DNA from: Ruminococcus gauvreauii
Lineage (GTDB): Bacteria; Bacillota; Clostridia; Lachnospirales; Lachnospiraceae
Length of the DNA: 64,000 nt
Assembly (NCBI RefSeq): GCF_025151995.1
Contig: NZ_CP102290.1
Location: forward strand, 992,001 to 1,056,000
Direction: 5' to 3'
Under the pieces are notes generated by a model that saw only the letters and a program-made list of their open reading frames with translations, searched no databases and was not told the DNA's origin. The position numbers and the translations under genes were made by a program. Below are positions 8,435 through 17,413 of the stretch, one piece after another. Numbering within the stretch: the first letter of the stretch is position 1; each line of letters begins with the position of its first letter.

Positions 8435-10810
8435 ATGAACAGCAAAGCATTACAAACGTTAGAATATTACAAGATCATACAGAAACTAACCACCTATGCC
8501 TCCTCGCCGATGGGAAAAACACGCTGCGAATCACTGCTGCCCTCCACCGACCTTTCCGAGATCAGAAGCCTGCAGCAGCAGACGCACGATGCTCTGAGCC
8601 GTCTGTTTAAAAAGGGCGGCATCTCTTTCGGAAATGCGAAAGATATCCGGGCTTCTCTGAAACGTCTGGAGATCGGCAGTTCACTCAGTATCCCCGAACT
8701 GCTTACGATCTGCGGCATGCTTGAAAACTGTGCCCGCGTCAAATCGTACGGACGTCCGGAACAATCTGACACACCCGGCGATTCCCTGACCTCCATGTTC
8801 GACGCGCTGGAGCCGCTGACGGGACTCTCTACAGAGATCCGGCACTGTATTCTGTCAGAAGAAGAAATCAGTGACGACGCGTCACCGGCTCTGAAACAAA
8901 TCCGCCGGTCCATGAAGTTTTCCAACGATAAAATCCACACGCAGCTGAATGCCATCGTGAACGGAAGTGCCCGCACTTACCTGCAGGATGCGGTCGTCAC
9001 CATGCGAAACGGACGTTACTGTATTCCCGTGAAAGCAGAATATAAGGGACAGGTACCCGGAATGATCCACGACCAGTCGTCAAGCGGCTCCACGCTGTTT
9101 GTGGAACCGATGGCGATCGTCAAACTGAACAATGAGCTGCGCGAACTGGAATTGAAAGAGGCCGCCGAGATTGAAGTCATCCTGTCAACCCTGAGTGCGC
9201 TTGCGGCACAGCATCAGGAGACACTGCGGTATAATCTTGAAAATATGGTCGAGCTCGATTTCATTTTTGCCCGGGCTTCCCTGGCAATGGAACACAATGC
9301 CAACGAACCGATCTTCAACACGACCGGGAGAATCCACATTCGCCAGGGGCGTCATCCGCTGATTGATTCCCGTCAGGTTGTACCGATCGATATCAGGCTT
9401 GGGGAAGACTTCGACCTTCTGATCGTGACAGGTCCCAACACGGGCGGTAAGACAGTCTCGTTAAAAACAGCAGGACTGCTGACTCTGATGGGTCAGGCGG
9501 GTCTTCATATTCCTGCTCTCTCCCGTTCGGAACTCTCTGTCTTTACAGAAGTCTATGCGGATATCGGTGATGAGCAGAGTATCGAACAGTCCCTGAGTAC
9601 CTTCTCCTCACATATGACCAATGTCGTCTCATTTCTTGCACATGCGGACGACAGATCGCTCGTATTGTTTGATGAACTCGGCGCCGGAACCGACCCGACG
9701 GAAGGGGCTGCTCTGGCAATCTCCATCCTGTCCTACCTTCACGGAAAAGGCATCCGCACAATGGCCACGACACATTACAGTGAGCTGAAAGTCTATGCCC
9801 TCTCCACTCCAGGCGTCGAAAACGCCTGCTGTGAATTTGACGTGGAAACACTGCAGCCGACATACCGGCTGCTGATCGGTATTCCGGGCAAGAGCAACGC
9901 TTTCGCTATCTCCGGCAAACTCGGACTCCCGGACTTCATTATCCAGGATGCAAGGCAGCGGATCAGTGAGGAAGACACCTCATTCGAGGATGTGATTTCC
10001 AACCTGGAAGAAACCAGGAAAACGGTTGAAAAAGAGCAGATGGAGCTGCAGAAATACAAAGAAGAGATCGCTCAGCTGAAATTACAGCTGGAAGAAAAAA
10101 CCGAAAAACTATCACAGCGCAGGGAAAAAATGATCCGCGATGCCAACGAGGAGGCACACGCAGTCCTCCGGGAGGCGAAAGAATACGCGGATCAGACCAT
10201 CAAGCAGTTTCAGAAATTCGAAAAAGACAGTCCTACCATACAGAAGATGGAAAAAGAACGCCAGCAGCTGCGTGAGAAGATGAAAAAGGCAGAAAAGAAA
10301 ATGGCCATGCAGACAGATCCGGCCCACATCTCCACGCTGAAACCGTCGGACCTGCATCCAGGCGACACGGTAAAGATCATGAGCCTGAATCTGAAGGGAA
10401 CCGTAAGTACTCTGCCCGACGCAAAAGGCAACCTTTTCGTGCAGGCAGGTATTATGAGGACCAAAACAAATATTTCAGACCTGAAACTCATGGACGAAGA
10501 AGTCATTCGGGCTCCGGGCATGAAACGTACCGGTTCCGGAAAGGTAAAGATGCAGAAATCGGCCAGTGTCAGTACCGAGATCAACCTCCTCGGCAAGACC
10601 GTGGATGAGGCCATCGCCGAACTGGATAAATATCTGGATGACGCTTATATCGCACACGTGCCGAGTGTCCGTATTGTCCACGGCAAGGGAACGGGGGCAC
10701 TCCGCAGGGGCGTTCACAATTATCTGAAACGCCAGAAACACGTCTCCTCTTATCGTCTCGGAGAATTCGGCGAGGGAGATGCCGGCGTAACTATCGTTGA
10801 GTTTAAATAA
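8435..10810 (+). CDS. mutS2: Endonuclease MutS2 (ribosome-rescue/recombination ATPase with Smr domain)
   Basis: MutS-family ATPase without the mismatch-recognition domain. MutS2 limits homologous recombination and, in Bacillus, acts on collided ribosomes. The core/lever region occupies about 1-320. The ATPase has Walker A GPNTGGKTVSLKTAGLL near 332, a signature around EQSLSTFSSHMTN, Walker B LVLFDELGAGTDPTEG, and THYSELK. A long charged coiled coil follows (about 515-635), and a C-terminal Smr nuclease domain with INLLGKTVDEA and RIVHGKGTGALR. Length 791 is normal. A response-regulator gene follows after 19 bases. Confidence 0.97.
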   Translation: MNSKALQTLEYYKIIQKLTTYASSPMGKTRCESLLPSTDLSEIRSLQQQTHDALSRLFKKGGISFGNAKDIRASLKRLEIGSSLSIPELLTICGMLENCARVKSYGRPEQSDTPGDSLTSMFDALEPLTGLSTEIRHCILSEEEISDDASPALKQIRRSMKFSNDKIHTQLNAIVNGSARTYLQDAVVTMRNGRYCIPVKAEYKGQVPGMIHDQSSSGSTLFVEPMAIVKLNNELRELELKEAAEIEVILSTLSALAAQHQETLRYNLENMVELDFIFARASLAMEHNANEPIFNTTGRIHIRQGRHPLIDSRQVVPIDIRLGEDFDLLIVTGPNTGGKTVSLKTAGLLTLMGQAGLHIPALSRSELSVFTEVYADIGDEQSIEQSLSTFSSHMTNVVSFLAHADDRSLVLFDELGAGTDPTEGAALAISILSYLHGKGIRTMATTHYSELKVYALSTPGVENACCEFDVETLQPTYRLLIGIPGKSNAFAISGKLGLPDFIIQDARQRISEEDTSFEDVISNLEETRKTVEKEQMELQKYKEEIAQLKLQLEEKTEKLSQRREKMIRDANEEAHAVLREAKEYADQTIKQFQKFEKDSPTIQKMEKERQQLREKMKKAEKKMAMQTDPAHISTLKPSDLHPGDTVKIMSLNLKGTVSTLPDAKGNLFVQAGIMRTKTNISDLKLMDEEVIRAPGMKRTGSGKVKMQKSASVSTEINLLGKTVDEAIAELDKYLDDAYIAHVPSVRIVHGKGTGALRRGVHNYLKRQKHVSSYRLGEFGEGDAGVTIVEFK

Positions 10811-10829
10811 CAGCCAGGAGGGAATAATT

Positions 10830-11537
10830 ATGGTAGCAAAACAGAAAATCCTAATCGTAGATGACGACAACAACATTGCGGAACTGATCTCTCTTTATCT
10901 CACCAAGGAGTGCTTCGACAACATGATTGTCAACGATGGTGAGGAGGCGCTTGAGGCATTCGACACTTTCAAGCCTAACCTTGTGCTGCTGGATCTGATG
11001 CTCCCCGGAATGGACGGATATCAGGTCTGCAGGGAAATCCGCTACAAGTCTAATGTCCCGATCATCATGCTCTCTGCAAAAGGTGAGATCTTCGATAAGG
11101 TGCTTGGACTTGAGCTGGGCGCGGATGACTATATGATCAAACCATTTGACTCCAAGGAACTGGTAGCCCGTGTCAAGGCGGTACTGAGGCGTTTCGAGCC
11201 GTCCGCCAAAGCTTCACAGGAAAAGCCCAGCGGTAAATATGTGGAGTATCCCGATCTGGTGATCAATCTGACTAATTATTCCGTACTTTACCATGGAGAG
11301 AGCATCGATATGCCCCCGAAAGAACTGGAGCTTTTATATTTTCTCGCCTCTTCCCCCAACCAGGTGTTTACTCGAGAACAGCTTCTGGATCACATCTGGG
11401 GTTATGAGTATATCGGCGACACCCGTACGGTAGACGTACATATCAAGCGTCTCCGCGAAAAGATCAAAGACCATAAGTCCTGGTCCATCAGTACGGTCTG
11501 GGGAATCGGCTATAAATTCGAGGTTAAATCTTCATGA
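10830..11537 (+). CDS. OmpR/PhoB-family response regulator
   Basis: Receiver domain (about 1-120) with the acidic pocket DDDNN, phospho-acceptor Asp in NLVLLDLMLPGMDG, and the conserved Lys in MIKPFDSKE. It is followed by a winged-helix DNA-binding domain ending TVDVHIKRLREKI and VWGIGYKFE. ATG at 10830 is chosen for the AGGAGG eight bases upstream; the open frame extends earlier into the mutS2 end. It overlaps the next gene, its kinase partner, by four bases (ATGA), which suggests translational coupling. The target genes are unknown. Confidence 0.95.
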   Translation: MVAKQKILIVDDDNNIAELISLYLTKECFDNMIVNDGEEALEAFDTFKPNLVLLDLMLPGMDGYQVCREIRYKSNVPIIMLSAKGEIFDKVLGLELGADDYMIKPFDSKELVARVKAVLRRFEPSAKASQEKPSGKYVEYPDLVINLTNYSVLYHGESIDMPPKELELLYFLASSPNQVFTREQLLDHIWGYEYIGDTRTVDVHIKRLREKIKDHKSWSISTVWGIGYKFEVKSS

Positions 11538-12946
11538 AAAACGCGCTTTATGTTAAGTTCCTGTTCGGGTATGTGATTCTTGGCATCCTGAGCATCTTCG
11601 TGATCTCCCTGATGGGCTCCGCCCTGATTGAACAGGACCTGACCCGCCAGACCGGCGATTACCTGTACAAGGAAGCGGTCAATATCGCGTCCAACCACGC
11701 TGACTACTATTATTCACAGCAGGCCTCCCTTGAGGACACTTACTTTAATCTGTGCACACTGTCTGAATACCAGAACACACAGATCTGGATGCTGGACCCG
11801 GAAGGCCGTATTCTCATCAATACAGCAGCAGCTTTGAATCCTGATGACCCGGAACAGATCGATAATTTTGATCCGCTGTCCCTCGGCACAGGCTATTACA
11901 GCATCGGAAAATTTTACAACTGTTTTTCCGACCGCATGCTGAGCGTCATGGTTCCGGTCACACTGAACATGTCCACGAAAGGTTACGTTGCCATTCATGT
12001 GCAGATGACCGATATCTACACGCACCGCGATGAAATACTGAAAAGTGTATACGTCGTATTTCTGGTTATTTTCATGCTCACACTGATGATTCTGCTGGTC
12101 TTCAGCTTTATTGTCTACGGACCGCTCAAGCAGATCACACAGGGGGCGAATGAATATGCATCCGGGAATCTGAAGTATAACATCCCGGTACACTCAGATG
12201 ATGAGATGGGGTATCTCGCGGCAACGCTGAATTACATGTCGGACGAACTGGACCGCTCAGGGGAATACCAGCGGCAGTTTGTGGCAAACGTATCCCATGA
12301 TTTCCGCTCCCCGCTCACCTCCATCAAAGGTTATATTGAAGCGATGCTCGACGGCACGATTCCTCCGGAAATGCAGGCGAAATATCTGAACATCGTTCTT
12401 ATGGAAACGGAGCGGCTGAACAAACTTACCAAGGGCTTAATCACCCTGAATGACTACGATGCCAGCGGTTACCTTCTGGATATCACCAGTTTCGATATCA
12501 ACTCTGTCATCCGTGATACGGCCGCCACCTTCGGCGGCACCTGTATGAAGAAGAAAATCACCTTTCAGCTGCTGCTTGCCGCAGAACAGCTGCTGGTCAG
12601 CGCCGATATGGGGAAAATACAGCAGGTACTCTACAACCTGATCGACAACGCCGTCAAATTCAGTCCTTCCAACTCCGTAATCACAGTAGAGACCACAGAA
12701 AAACACGGGAAGGTATTCGTCTCAGTTAAGGATCATGGGACCGGGATACCGAAGACCAGCATCGGAAAGATATGGGACCGTTTCTACAAGACGGATTCAT
12801 CGCGCGGCAAAGACCGGAAGGGAACCGGGCTGGGACTTTCCATCGTGAAAGAGATCATCAATGCCCACAACCAGAATATCAACGTGATCAGCACCGAAGG
12901 GGTGGGAACCGAATTTATCTTTACTCTGGACAAAGCAAAAAAATAG
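11534..12946 (+). CDS. Sensor histidine kinase (HAMP, HisKA, HATPase)
   Basis: Membrane kinase paired with the overlapping response regulator. N-terminal transmembrane helix (about 8-30), extracytoplasmic sensor region of about 140 residues, second helix (VVFLVIFMLTLMILLVF), HAMP linker (GPLKQITQGANEYASG), HisKA box with the phospho-accepting His in NVSHDFRSPLTSIKGY, N box NLIDNAVKFSP, G1 DHGTGIP and G2 GTGLGLSIVKEI. 470 residues. The layout resembles WalK/ResE-like kinases without a PAS domain. The signal sensed cannot be read from sequence. Confidence 0.95.
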   Translation: MKNALYVKFLFGYVILGILSIFVISLMGSALIEQDLTRQTGDYLYKEAVNIASNHADYYYSQQASLEDTYFNLCTLSEYQNTQIWMLDPEGRILINTAAALNPDDPEQIDNFDPLSLGTGYYSIGKFYNCFSDRMLSVMVPVTLNMSTKGYVAIHVQMTDIYTHRDEILKSVYVVFLVIFMLTLMILLVFSFIVYGPLKQITQGANEYASGNLKYNIPVHSDDEMGYLAATLNYMSDELDRSGEYQRQFVANVSHDFRSPLTSIKGYIEAMLDGTIPPEMQAKYLNIVLMETERLNKLTKGLITLNDYDASGYLLDITSFDINSVIRDTAATFGGTCMKKKITFQLLLAAEQLLVSADMGKIQQVLYNLIDNAVKFSPSNSVITVETTEKHGKVFVSVKDHGTGIPKTSIGKIWDRFYKTDSSRGKDRKGTGLGLSIVKEIINAHNQNINVISTEGVGTEFIFTLDKAKK

Positions 12947-12976
12947 AAAAAGTGCCGCAGCAGGCACTTTTTCTAT
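12943..12976. terminator. Bidirectional terminator between kinase gene and trmL
   Basis: A perfect 14-bp stem (12943-12956 with 12963-12976) with a six-base loop; the arms carry AAAAA and TTTTT, so it can end transcripts from both directions. It contains the stop codons of both convergent genes. Confidence 0.85.
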
Positions 12977-13470
12977 TTCCAATCATATTTTGTCAGATGG
13001 CCTTCCATCTGCATATGCGCAAACTGACGCTGGCGAAGCGCTTCATACAGCACGATGGCGACAGAATTCCCGAGATTGAGGGAACGTATTCCGTTCATCA
13101 TCGGTATCCTGACCGCGGTGTCCTGATGTTCCAGAAGTATCTCCTCCGGAATCCCTGCGCTTTCCTTTCCGAACATAATATAACAGTCGTCCTCATACTG
13201 CACGTCCGTATAGATACGCGGCGCCTTCGTCGATGCCATATAAATTTTGGCACCGGAATTTTTAGTCAGAAAATCCTCATAGTTCATATAGCGTGTCACA
13301 TCCAGGTCTTTCCAGTAATCCATTCCCGCACGTCTGATCTGTTTTTCATTCAGCAGAAAACCAAGCGGTTCGATCAGATGAAGTCTTGTGCCGGAAGCCA
13401 CGCATGTTCTGCCGATGTTTCCCGTGTTCGCCGGTATCTCCGGCTCATACAATACAATGTTCAATGCCAT
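12973..13470 (-). CDS. trmL: tRNA (cytidine(34)-2'-O)-methyltransferase TrmL
   Basis: SPOUT-fold methyltransferase that methylates the ribose of the wobble base in tRNA-Leu. At 165 residues it is a minimal SPOUT protein. Motifs: N-terminal NIVLYEPEIPANTGNIGRT, FGKESAGIPEEIL, and the knot region IPMMNGIRSLNLGNSVAIV. It lies 17 bases downstream of the HypE-like gene in the same direction and is the last gene of that operon. Confidence 0.95.
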   Translation of the reverse strand: MALNIVLYEPEIPANTGNIGRTCVASGTRLHLIEPLGFLLNEKQIRRAGMDYWKDLDVTRYMNYEDFLTKNSGAKIYMASTKAPRIYTDVQYEDDCYIMFGKESAGIPEEILLEHQDTAVRIPMMNGIRSLNLGNSVAIVLYEALRQRQFAHMQMEGHLTKYDWK

Positions 13471-13487
13471 CTTATCATAATCCTCTT

Positions 13488-14474
13488 TTATCCCAGTACC
13501 TTGTACAACTCATCCGTCTGCGGACGGTCCAGATACCGTACGTCATCACCGTTTCGCAGAATCCTGTCATTTCCGGCTGTTGTGCGTCCGATCACCGTGG
13601 CTTCTATCCCGGCTTTCTTCAACTCCTGCACGACCAGGAGTCCGTCATCCGCCGCGATCATCATGGAACCGCTTGACATGATCAGGTATGGATTCACGCC
13701 GAAAAACTCACAGATCTCCACGGTCTCCTGCCTTATCGGTATTTTTTTCAGATCGACTTCAAGACCGACGCCGGCACCCTCCGCCATCTCCCAGAGTGCG
13801 CCGAACACGCCGCCTTCCGTGATATCATGCATGGCGGAAACTTGACACTTCTTTGCAATCCTGGCGTCCTCCACCACAGAGAGAAAAGCGTCAAAACCTT
13901 TCGCTGTGCTGATAAAATCCTCGGAAAATACGCGTCTGAGTTCTTCATCCTTCTCTTTCGCCAGGATCGTGGTCGCCTCCAGTCCGATCCATTTGCTGAT
14001 GACGATATCCTGATGCGGTTTCATCTGCATAGTTGAGAGCAGCTCTTCACGCCGGATCTTTCCCACTCCGGTAACAGAGATCAGCGGCTGAAGAACGACG
14101 TTGGTGATCTCTGTATGGCCTCCCAGCACTTCCATCCCAAGTTGTTCACATGTCCTCTCAATGTCCTGCATCAACCTGCGTATCTCCGGCTCCTCCACGG
14201 TATCCGGAAGCATGGCCGTCAGCATGACGCCAACCGGTTCTGCGCCTGAAGCCGCCAGATCATTTGCCGTGATATGGATACTGTGGCTCCCCAGGTCTTT
14301 GGTGGTTCCCGTAATGGGATCTGTGGACATCACAAACACTTCCCCCTCCTTCAGCTGCAGCGCAGCACAATCCTGTCCTACACCGGGCCCGACCAGAACC
14401 TCATCTCTCCTGTGTTTCACCTGTTTTAAAATCGAACGCACCAGAACACTCTCCGGCAATTTCCCAATTTTCAT
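13488..14474 (-). CDS. AIR synthase-related (PurM/HypE-like) protein
   Basis: 328 residues with the PurM/HypE fold: an N-terminal ATP-binding half (VGPGVGQDCAALQL, DPITGTTKDLGSH, ITANDLAASGAEPVGVM, LGGHTEIT) and a C-terminal half (SAMHDITEGGVFGALWE, MSSGSMMIAA). HypE makes the cyanide ligand precursor of NiFe hydrogenase using a C-terminal cysteine; this protein ends DELYKVLG with no such cysteine, and no other hyp genes are present. A hydrogenase role is therefore doubtful and the substrate is unknown. It sits between the VanW-like gene and trmL. Confidence 0.85.
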   Translation of the reverse strand: MKIGKLPESVLVRSILKQVKHRRDEVLVGPGVGQDCAALQLKEGEVFVMSTDPITGTTKDLGSHSIHITANDLAASGAEPVGVMLTAMLPDTVEEPEIRRLMQDIERTCEQLGMEVLGGHTEITNVVLQPLISVTGVGKIRREELLSTMQMKPHQDIVISKWIGLEATTILAKEKDEELRRVFSEDFISTAKGFDAFLSVVEDARIAKKCQVSAMHDITEGGVFGALWEMAEGAGVGLEVDLKKIPIRQETVEICEFFGVNPYLIMSSGSMMIAADDGLLVVQELKKAGIEATVIGRTTAGNDRILRNGDDVRYLDRPQTDELYKVLG

Positions 14475-14510
14475 TTTTGTCTGTTTCCTCTCTGTCCTGC
14501 ATTTATACCA

Positions 14511-15950
14511 TCAACTGTATTTGTTGATCACCGAATACACCTTATCGAGGTCATTCGAGTCTACAGCTGCCTGAATTTCAGATGCAGCCGTGCCGTCACT
14601 TGTGCTGACTCCTACAGTATACCGTGTCGGCGTCATATTATATGTACTGCTGTTCACCTGTTCGCGGCTCTCCTCCACACCGTCCACCGTCACGGTCTTC
14701 CACAGGCAGGCGGTGTATCCTGTATGAGAGGAGGAGGTCTGCCTGATCGTCCCAAGCGGATCCTGAGACGCCGTCAGTTCCACCGTCGGTTCTACCGTCT
14801 CGAGAGTCTCACTCTCATACGTGACCTTCCGATTCTCCGGACGGAATTCTTTTCCATAGATTACAAAACCGACTTCTCCTCCGTCCGTATAACCTTCGAT
14901 ATAAACCGGCGCATCCAGGTTATTGACAAACTGAAGATCCTTAGACCCTTCTGCGATCGCAGCATCCATAGACGGTTTCACATATTTGACGATCATGGAA
15001 TGATTATATCGTTCCGTTATCTCGATCTCAGCCCGCAGCAGAGCCATATAAAGCGTCGTGGAAACCTGACAGATGCCGCCGCCGTAGCTGTCCACCACAT
15101 CCCCATTCTCATAGGACGGTGCCGGTTCGTATCCATTTTCAGCGCTGAACGGGACCAGGGCACTCTCCACCGAGAACGATTCCCCCGGATAAAGCACAGA
15201 CCCGTTGAGGAAACCGGTCCCCGTCACAATATTCTGTGCCCTCGCCGAACTGCTCGACGAGTAGTCTGTGCTCGCACTCCCGAGAATATCCTGAACCTGT
15301 TCAAGCTCTGACGATTTATGCTCCGGCTCCGTGATCTCTGCCGGAAGCTCGACCACTCCGAGTCCGGTTCTCCAGAGGTTAGAGAGGTATTCAGACAATA
15401 CCTCCACCGACTCATCAACTTTGATCTTCACACCCTGGGTCTCTTTTACTATCTGAAATCCATCTTCCGTACGCGTCATCGATGCATTCTGCGGTTCACA
15501 GTCCAGCGGAACACACTTCTCGTTCAGCATTGCTTTTGCCGTATCCGCTTTCACGCCGTATTCCAGTACAAAGCGGACAGTCTCCTGCTGAAGATCCTGT
15601 TTTGCCTTATACCGGCTTACAATATTGCCTGCCTGTCCAAAGGCAAGCGCTTTATCCACAACATCCTCATTCTTCCAGTAGAGACCGAGCTCACCGGCTG
15701 TGGCGCTTACAATGTGGTCGCCGATATGCATCTGTATGTGATAGCCCTTGATATCCTCCATATGGTCTGCAACCGCCAGGACAGCCTCCTCGCGTGTCAT
15801 CCCCGACACATCCACGCCGTCAATAAAAACCCCCTCCAGTATCACCGGGGAGGTCTCTGCATCTGCAAACACCTGTCTCGCACTGATCATGCTGAAAAAC
15901 AGGCAGATTATAAATATCGCGATATTCGTTGCTACTCTACTTTTTTGCAT
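14511..15950 (-). CDS. VanW-family exported protein with peptidoglycan-binding-like domains
   Basis: A signal peptide or membrane anchor at the N-terminus (about 8-28; ATNIAIFIICLFFSMISA) is followed by two putative peptidoglycan-binding-like repeats (GVFIDGVDVSGMTREEAVLAV and the later region to about 190). The VanW domain spans about 225-370 (FLNGSVLYPGESFS, GGGICQVSTTLYMALLRAE). A C-terminal G5-like extension follows. Such proteins are common in Lachnospiraceae and are thought to act at the cell wall. VanW's own activity is unresolved, and vancomycin resistance is not implied. 479 residues. Confidence 0.88.
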   Translation of the reverse strand: MQKSRVATNIAIFIICLFFSMISARQVFADAETSPVILEGVFIDGVDVSGMTREEAVLAVADHMEDIKGYHIQMHIGDHIVSATAGELGLYWKNEDVVDKALAFGQAGNIVSRYKAKQDLQQETVRFVLEYGVKADTAKAMLNEKCVPLDCEPQNASMTRTEDGFQIVKETQGVKIKVDESVEVLSEYLSNLWRTGLGVVELPAEITEPEHKSSELEQVQDILGSASTDYSSSSSARAQNIVTGTGFLNGSVLYPGESFSVESALVPFSAENGYEPAPSYENGDVVDSYGGGICQVSTTLYMALLRAEIEITERYNHSMIVKYVKPSMDAAIAEGSKDLQFVNNLDAPVYIEGYTDGGEVGFVIYGKEFRPENRKVTYESETLETVEPTVELTASQDPLGTIRQTSSSHTGYTACLWKTVTVDGVEESREQVNSSTYNMTPTRYTVGVSTSDGTAASEIQAAVDSNDLDKVYSVINKYS

Positions 15951-15965
15951 CCGCTCTCTACCCTT

Positions 15966-16064
15966 CTACAGCAAAAACTCCAGTGCCATCGGGACTACCA
16001 TGGCCAGCACCAGCATAATTGCGATAACGGCAGCAATAATTCGTTTCGTTTTAGGATTTCTCAT
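15966..16064 (-). CDS. Small single-span membrane protein, 32 residues
   Basis: A short gene between the exonuclease and vanW genes. ATG at 16064 is preceded by AAAGAGGTAACAGATC, a good ribosome site. The peptide has a basic N-terminus (MRNPKTKR) and one hydrophobic helix (IIAAVIAIMLVLAMVVPMAL), ending EFLL. It begins seven bases after the exonuclease stop and ends 15 bases before the vanW start, so it fits a tightly spaced operon. I do not recognise the family; a small membrane-protein regulator is possible. Confidence 0.65.
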   Translation of the reverse strand: MRNPKTKRIIAAVIAIMLVLAMVVPMALEFLL

Positions 16065-16070
16065 GATCTG

Positions 16071-16781
16071 TTACCTCTTTATTCTTCCATGATTTAATAT
16101 GATTTTATCAATCATTCTGGACGCCTCACTTTTGGTAAGACTTTCAATTGTTACATTCGTCTCTATTCTATGATATCTGAGCAAATCATTCAAGTAAACT
16201 TTTTGTGAAAATGTGATTGGCCCCTGTTTTTTTACCGTATATATCAGTCTCTGAGGCTTGAAAATCTCAGGACGGCTTTCCATAAAATCCCGTTCCAGAC
16301 ATTGATACAGCTGCCAGGTACTCTTCGTATCATCAAGCGCCCGGTGCGCATCGCCCTGATCTATATGGTAATACCTGCAGAGTGCTGCAAGACTGCGGCT
16401 GGCCAGGTCGGGCAGCGCCATTCTCGCGATTTTCAGCGTATCCACCGCTTCCTTTTCAAACTTCAGTCCCAGATTTACAGCTTTGTGCTTGACAAAGCTG
16501 TAATCAAACATGATGTTATGCCCGAGAAGAGGAAGTTCTCCGCAGAAGTCCAGAAAACCTTTAAGCGCAGCCTCTGACTCTTCGCCCTCTTCCGCCATCG
16601 CCTGCGTAATACCCGTCAGCTCCTGTATCCGATAAGGGATCTGCATCTGCGGGTTAACGAGCACATGATAGGAATCGGCCGTGCATCCGTCTACAATTTT
16701 AAGCGCCCCGATCTCCAGGATACGGTCGGTTTTAGGACGCAGCCCTGTTGTCTCGAGATCCAGTACAACACACGTTTTCAT
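16071..16781 (-). CDS. DnaQ-like 3'-5' exonuclease (DEDDh)
   Basis: DEDD-family exonuclease of 236 residues. Exo I is VVLDLETTGLRP (Asp/Glu), Exo II GHNIMFDYSFVKH, and Exo III HRALDDTKSTW, with the His of the DEDDh subclass. The C-terminal 70 residues (QGPITFSQKVYLNDLLRYH) are an extension without a known catalytic motif. It is a stand-alone proofreading or repair exonuclease, not a DNA polymerase subunit. It overlaps nth by four bases, pointing to a repair operon. Confidence 0.9.
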   Translation of the reverse strand: MKTCVVLDLETTGLRPKTDRILEIGALKIVDGCTADSYHVLVNPQMQIPYRIQELTGITQAMAEEGEESEAALKGFLDFCGELPLLGHNIMFDYSFVKHKAVNLGLKFEKEAVDTLKIARMALPDLASRSLAALCRYYHIDQGDAHRALDDTKSTWQLYQCLERDFMESRPEIFKPQRLIYTVKKQGPITFSQKVYLNDLLRYHRIETNVTIESLTKSEASRMIDKIILNHGRIKR

Positions 16782-17413
16782 TTTTTCATTTCACCATACT
16801 CTCTGCAGTATTTTGTCAAAAAACAGTCCTCACATTTCGGACTGCGGGCAAAACAGATCTGCCGTCCAAACGTAATGATCTGGATATTATACAGTATCCA
16901 GTGATCTTTTGGAAGCACCCGCATCAAATCATACTCTATCTTCTCCGGGTCATCTTCACCGGTCAGTCCAAGCCTGCGTGAAATCCTCTTTACGTGGGTA
17001 TCGACGACGATGCTGGGCTCGTGAAAAATGTTCCCGCGGATCACATTTGCCGTTTTTCTCCCCACACCGGGAAGTGATACCAGCGCTTCCATACTTTCCG
17101 GTACCTTTCCGCCGTATTCCTCCACAATTTTTTTGGCACAGCCGATCAGATTCTTTGCCTTATTGTGATAAAACCCTGTCGACTTGATGTCCTGTTCCAG
17201 TTCATGAAGCTCTGCACCTGCAAACGCCTCCATATCGGGATATTTCACAAATAAATCTTTTGTCACAATATTGACTCTTGCATCCGTACACTGCGCACTC
17301 AGCATAGTCGCGATCAGCAGCTGTTCCGGACTCTCGTGATCCAGATAACACTTGTATTCTCTTGTGTATGTCTCATCCAGAAGATTTAGTATCTCTTTTG
17401 TCCTCTTTGTCAT
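16778..17413 (-). CDS. nth: Endonuclease III (base-excision repair glycosylase/AP lyase)
   Basis: Removes oxidised pyrimidines. HhH motif LPGVGRKTANVI with the catalytic Lys, the catalytic Asp in VVDTHVKRIS, and a C-terminal 4Fe-4S cluster CFARSPKCEDCFLTKYC (spacing C-x6-C-x2-C-x5-C). An ATG at 17413 with AAGGAG upstream is preferred over a GTG at 17425 that overlaps that ribosome site. The gene start lies inside the end of the radical SAM gene (41-base overlap), which suggests coupling. Confidence 0.95.
   Translation of the reverse strand: MTKRTKEILNLLDETYTREYKCYLDHESPEQLLIATMLSAQCTDARVNIVTKDLFVKYPDMEAFAGAELHELEQDIKSTGFYHNKAKNLIGCAKKIVEEYGGKVPESMEALVSLPGVGRKTANVIRGNIFHEPSIVVDTHVKRISRRLGLTGEDDPEKIEYDLMRVLPKDHWILYNIQIITFGRQICFARSPKCEDCFLTKYCREYGEMKK

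Noticed and set aside
12772..13845. 357-codon plus-strand open frame across the kinase end, trmL and the HypE-like gene
   Set aside because: It runs through a terminator and antisense to two clear genes; the translation is low-complexity and Cys/His/Arg rich as typical of shadow frames.
13488..14474. Calling the PurM-like gene hypE
   Set aside because: It lacks the C-terminal cysteine needed for HypE activity and has no hydrogenase-maturation neighbours.
14511..15950. Vancomycin-resistance gene
   Set aside because: VanW-domain proteins are widespread in clostridia; no vanH/A/X/R/S genes are near.
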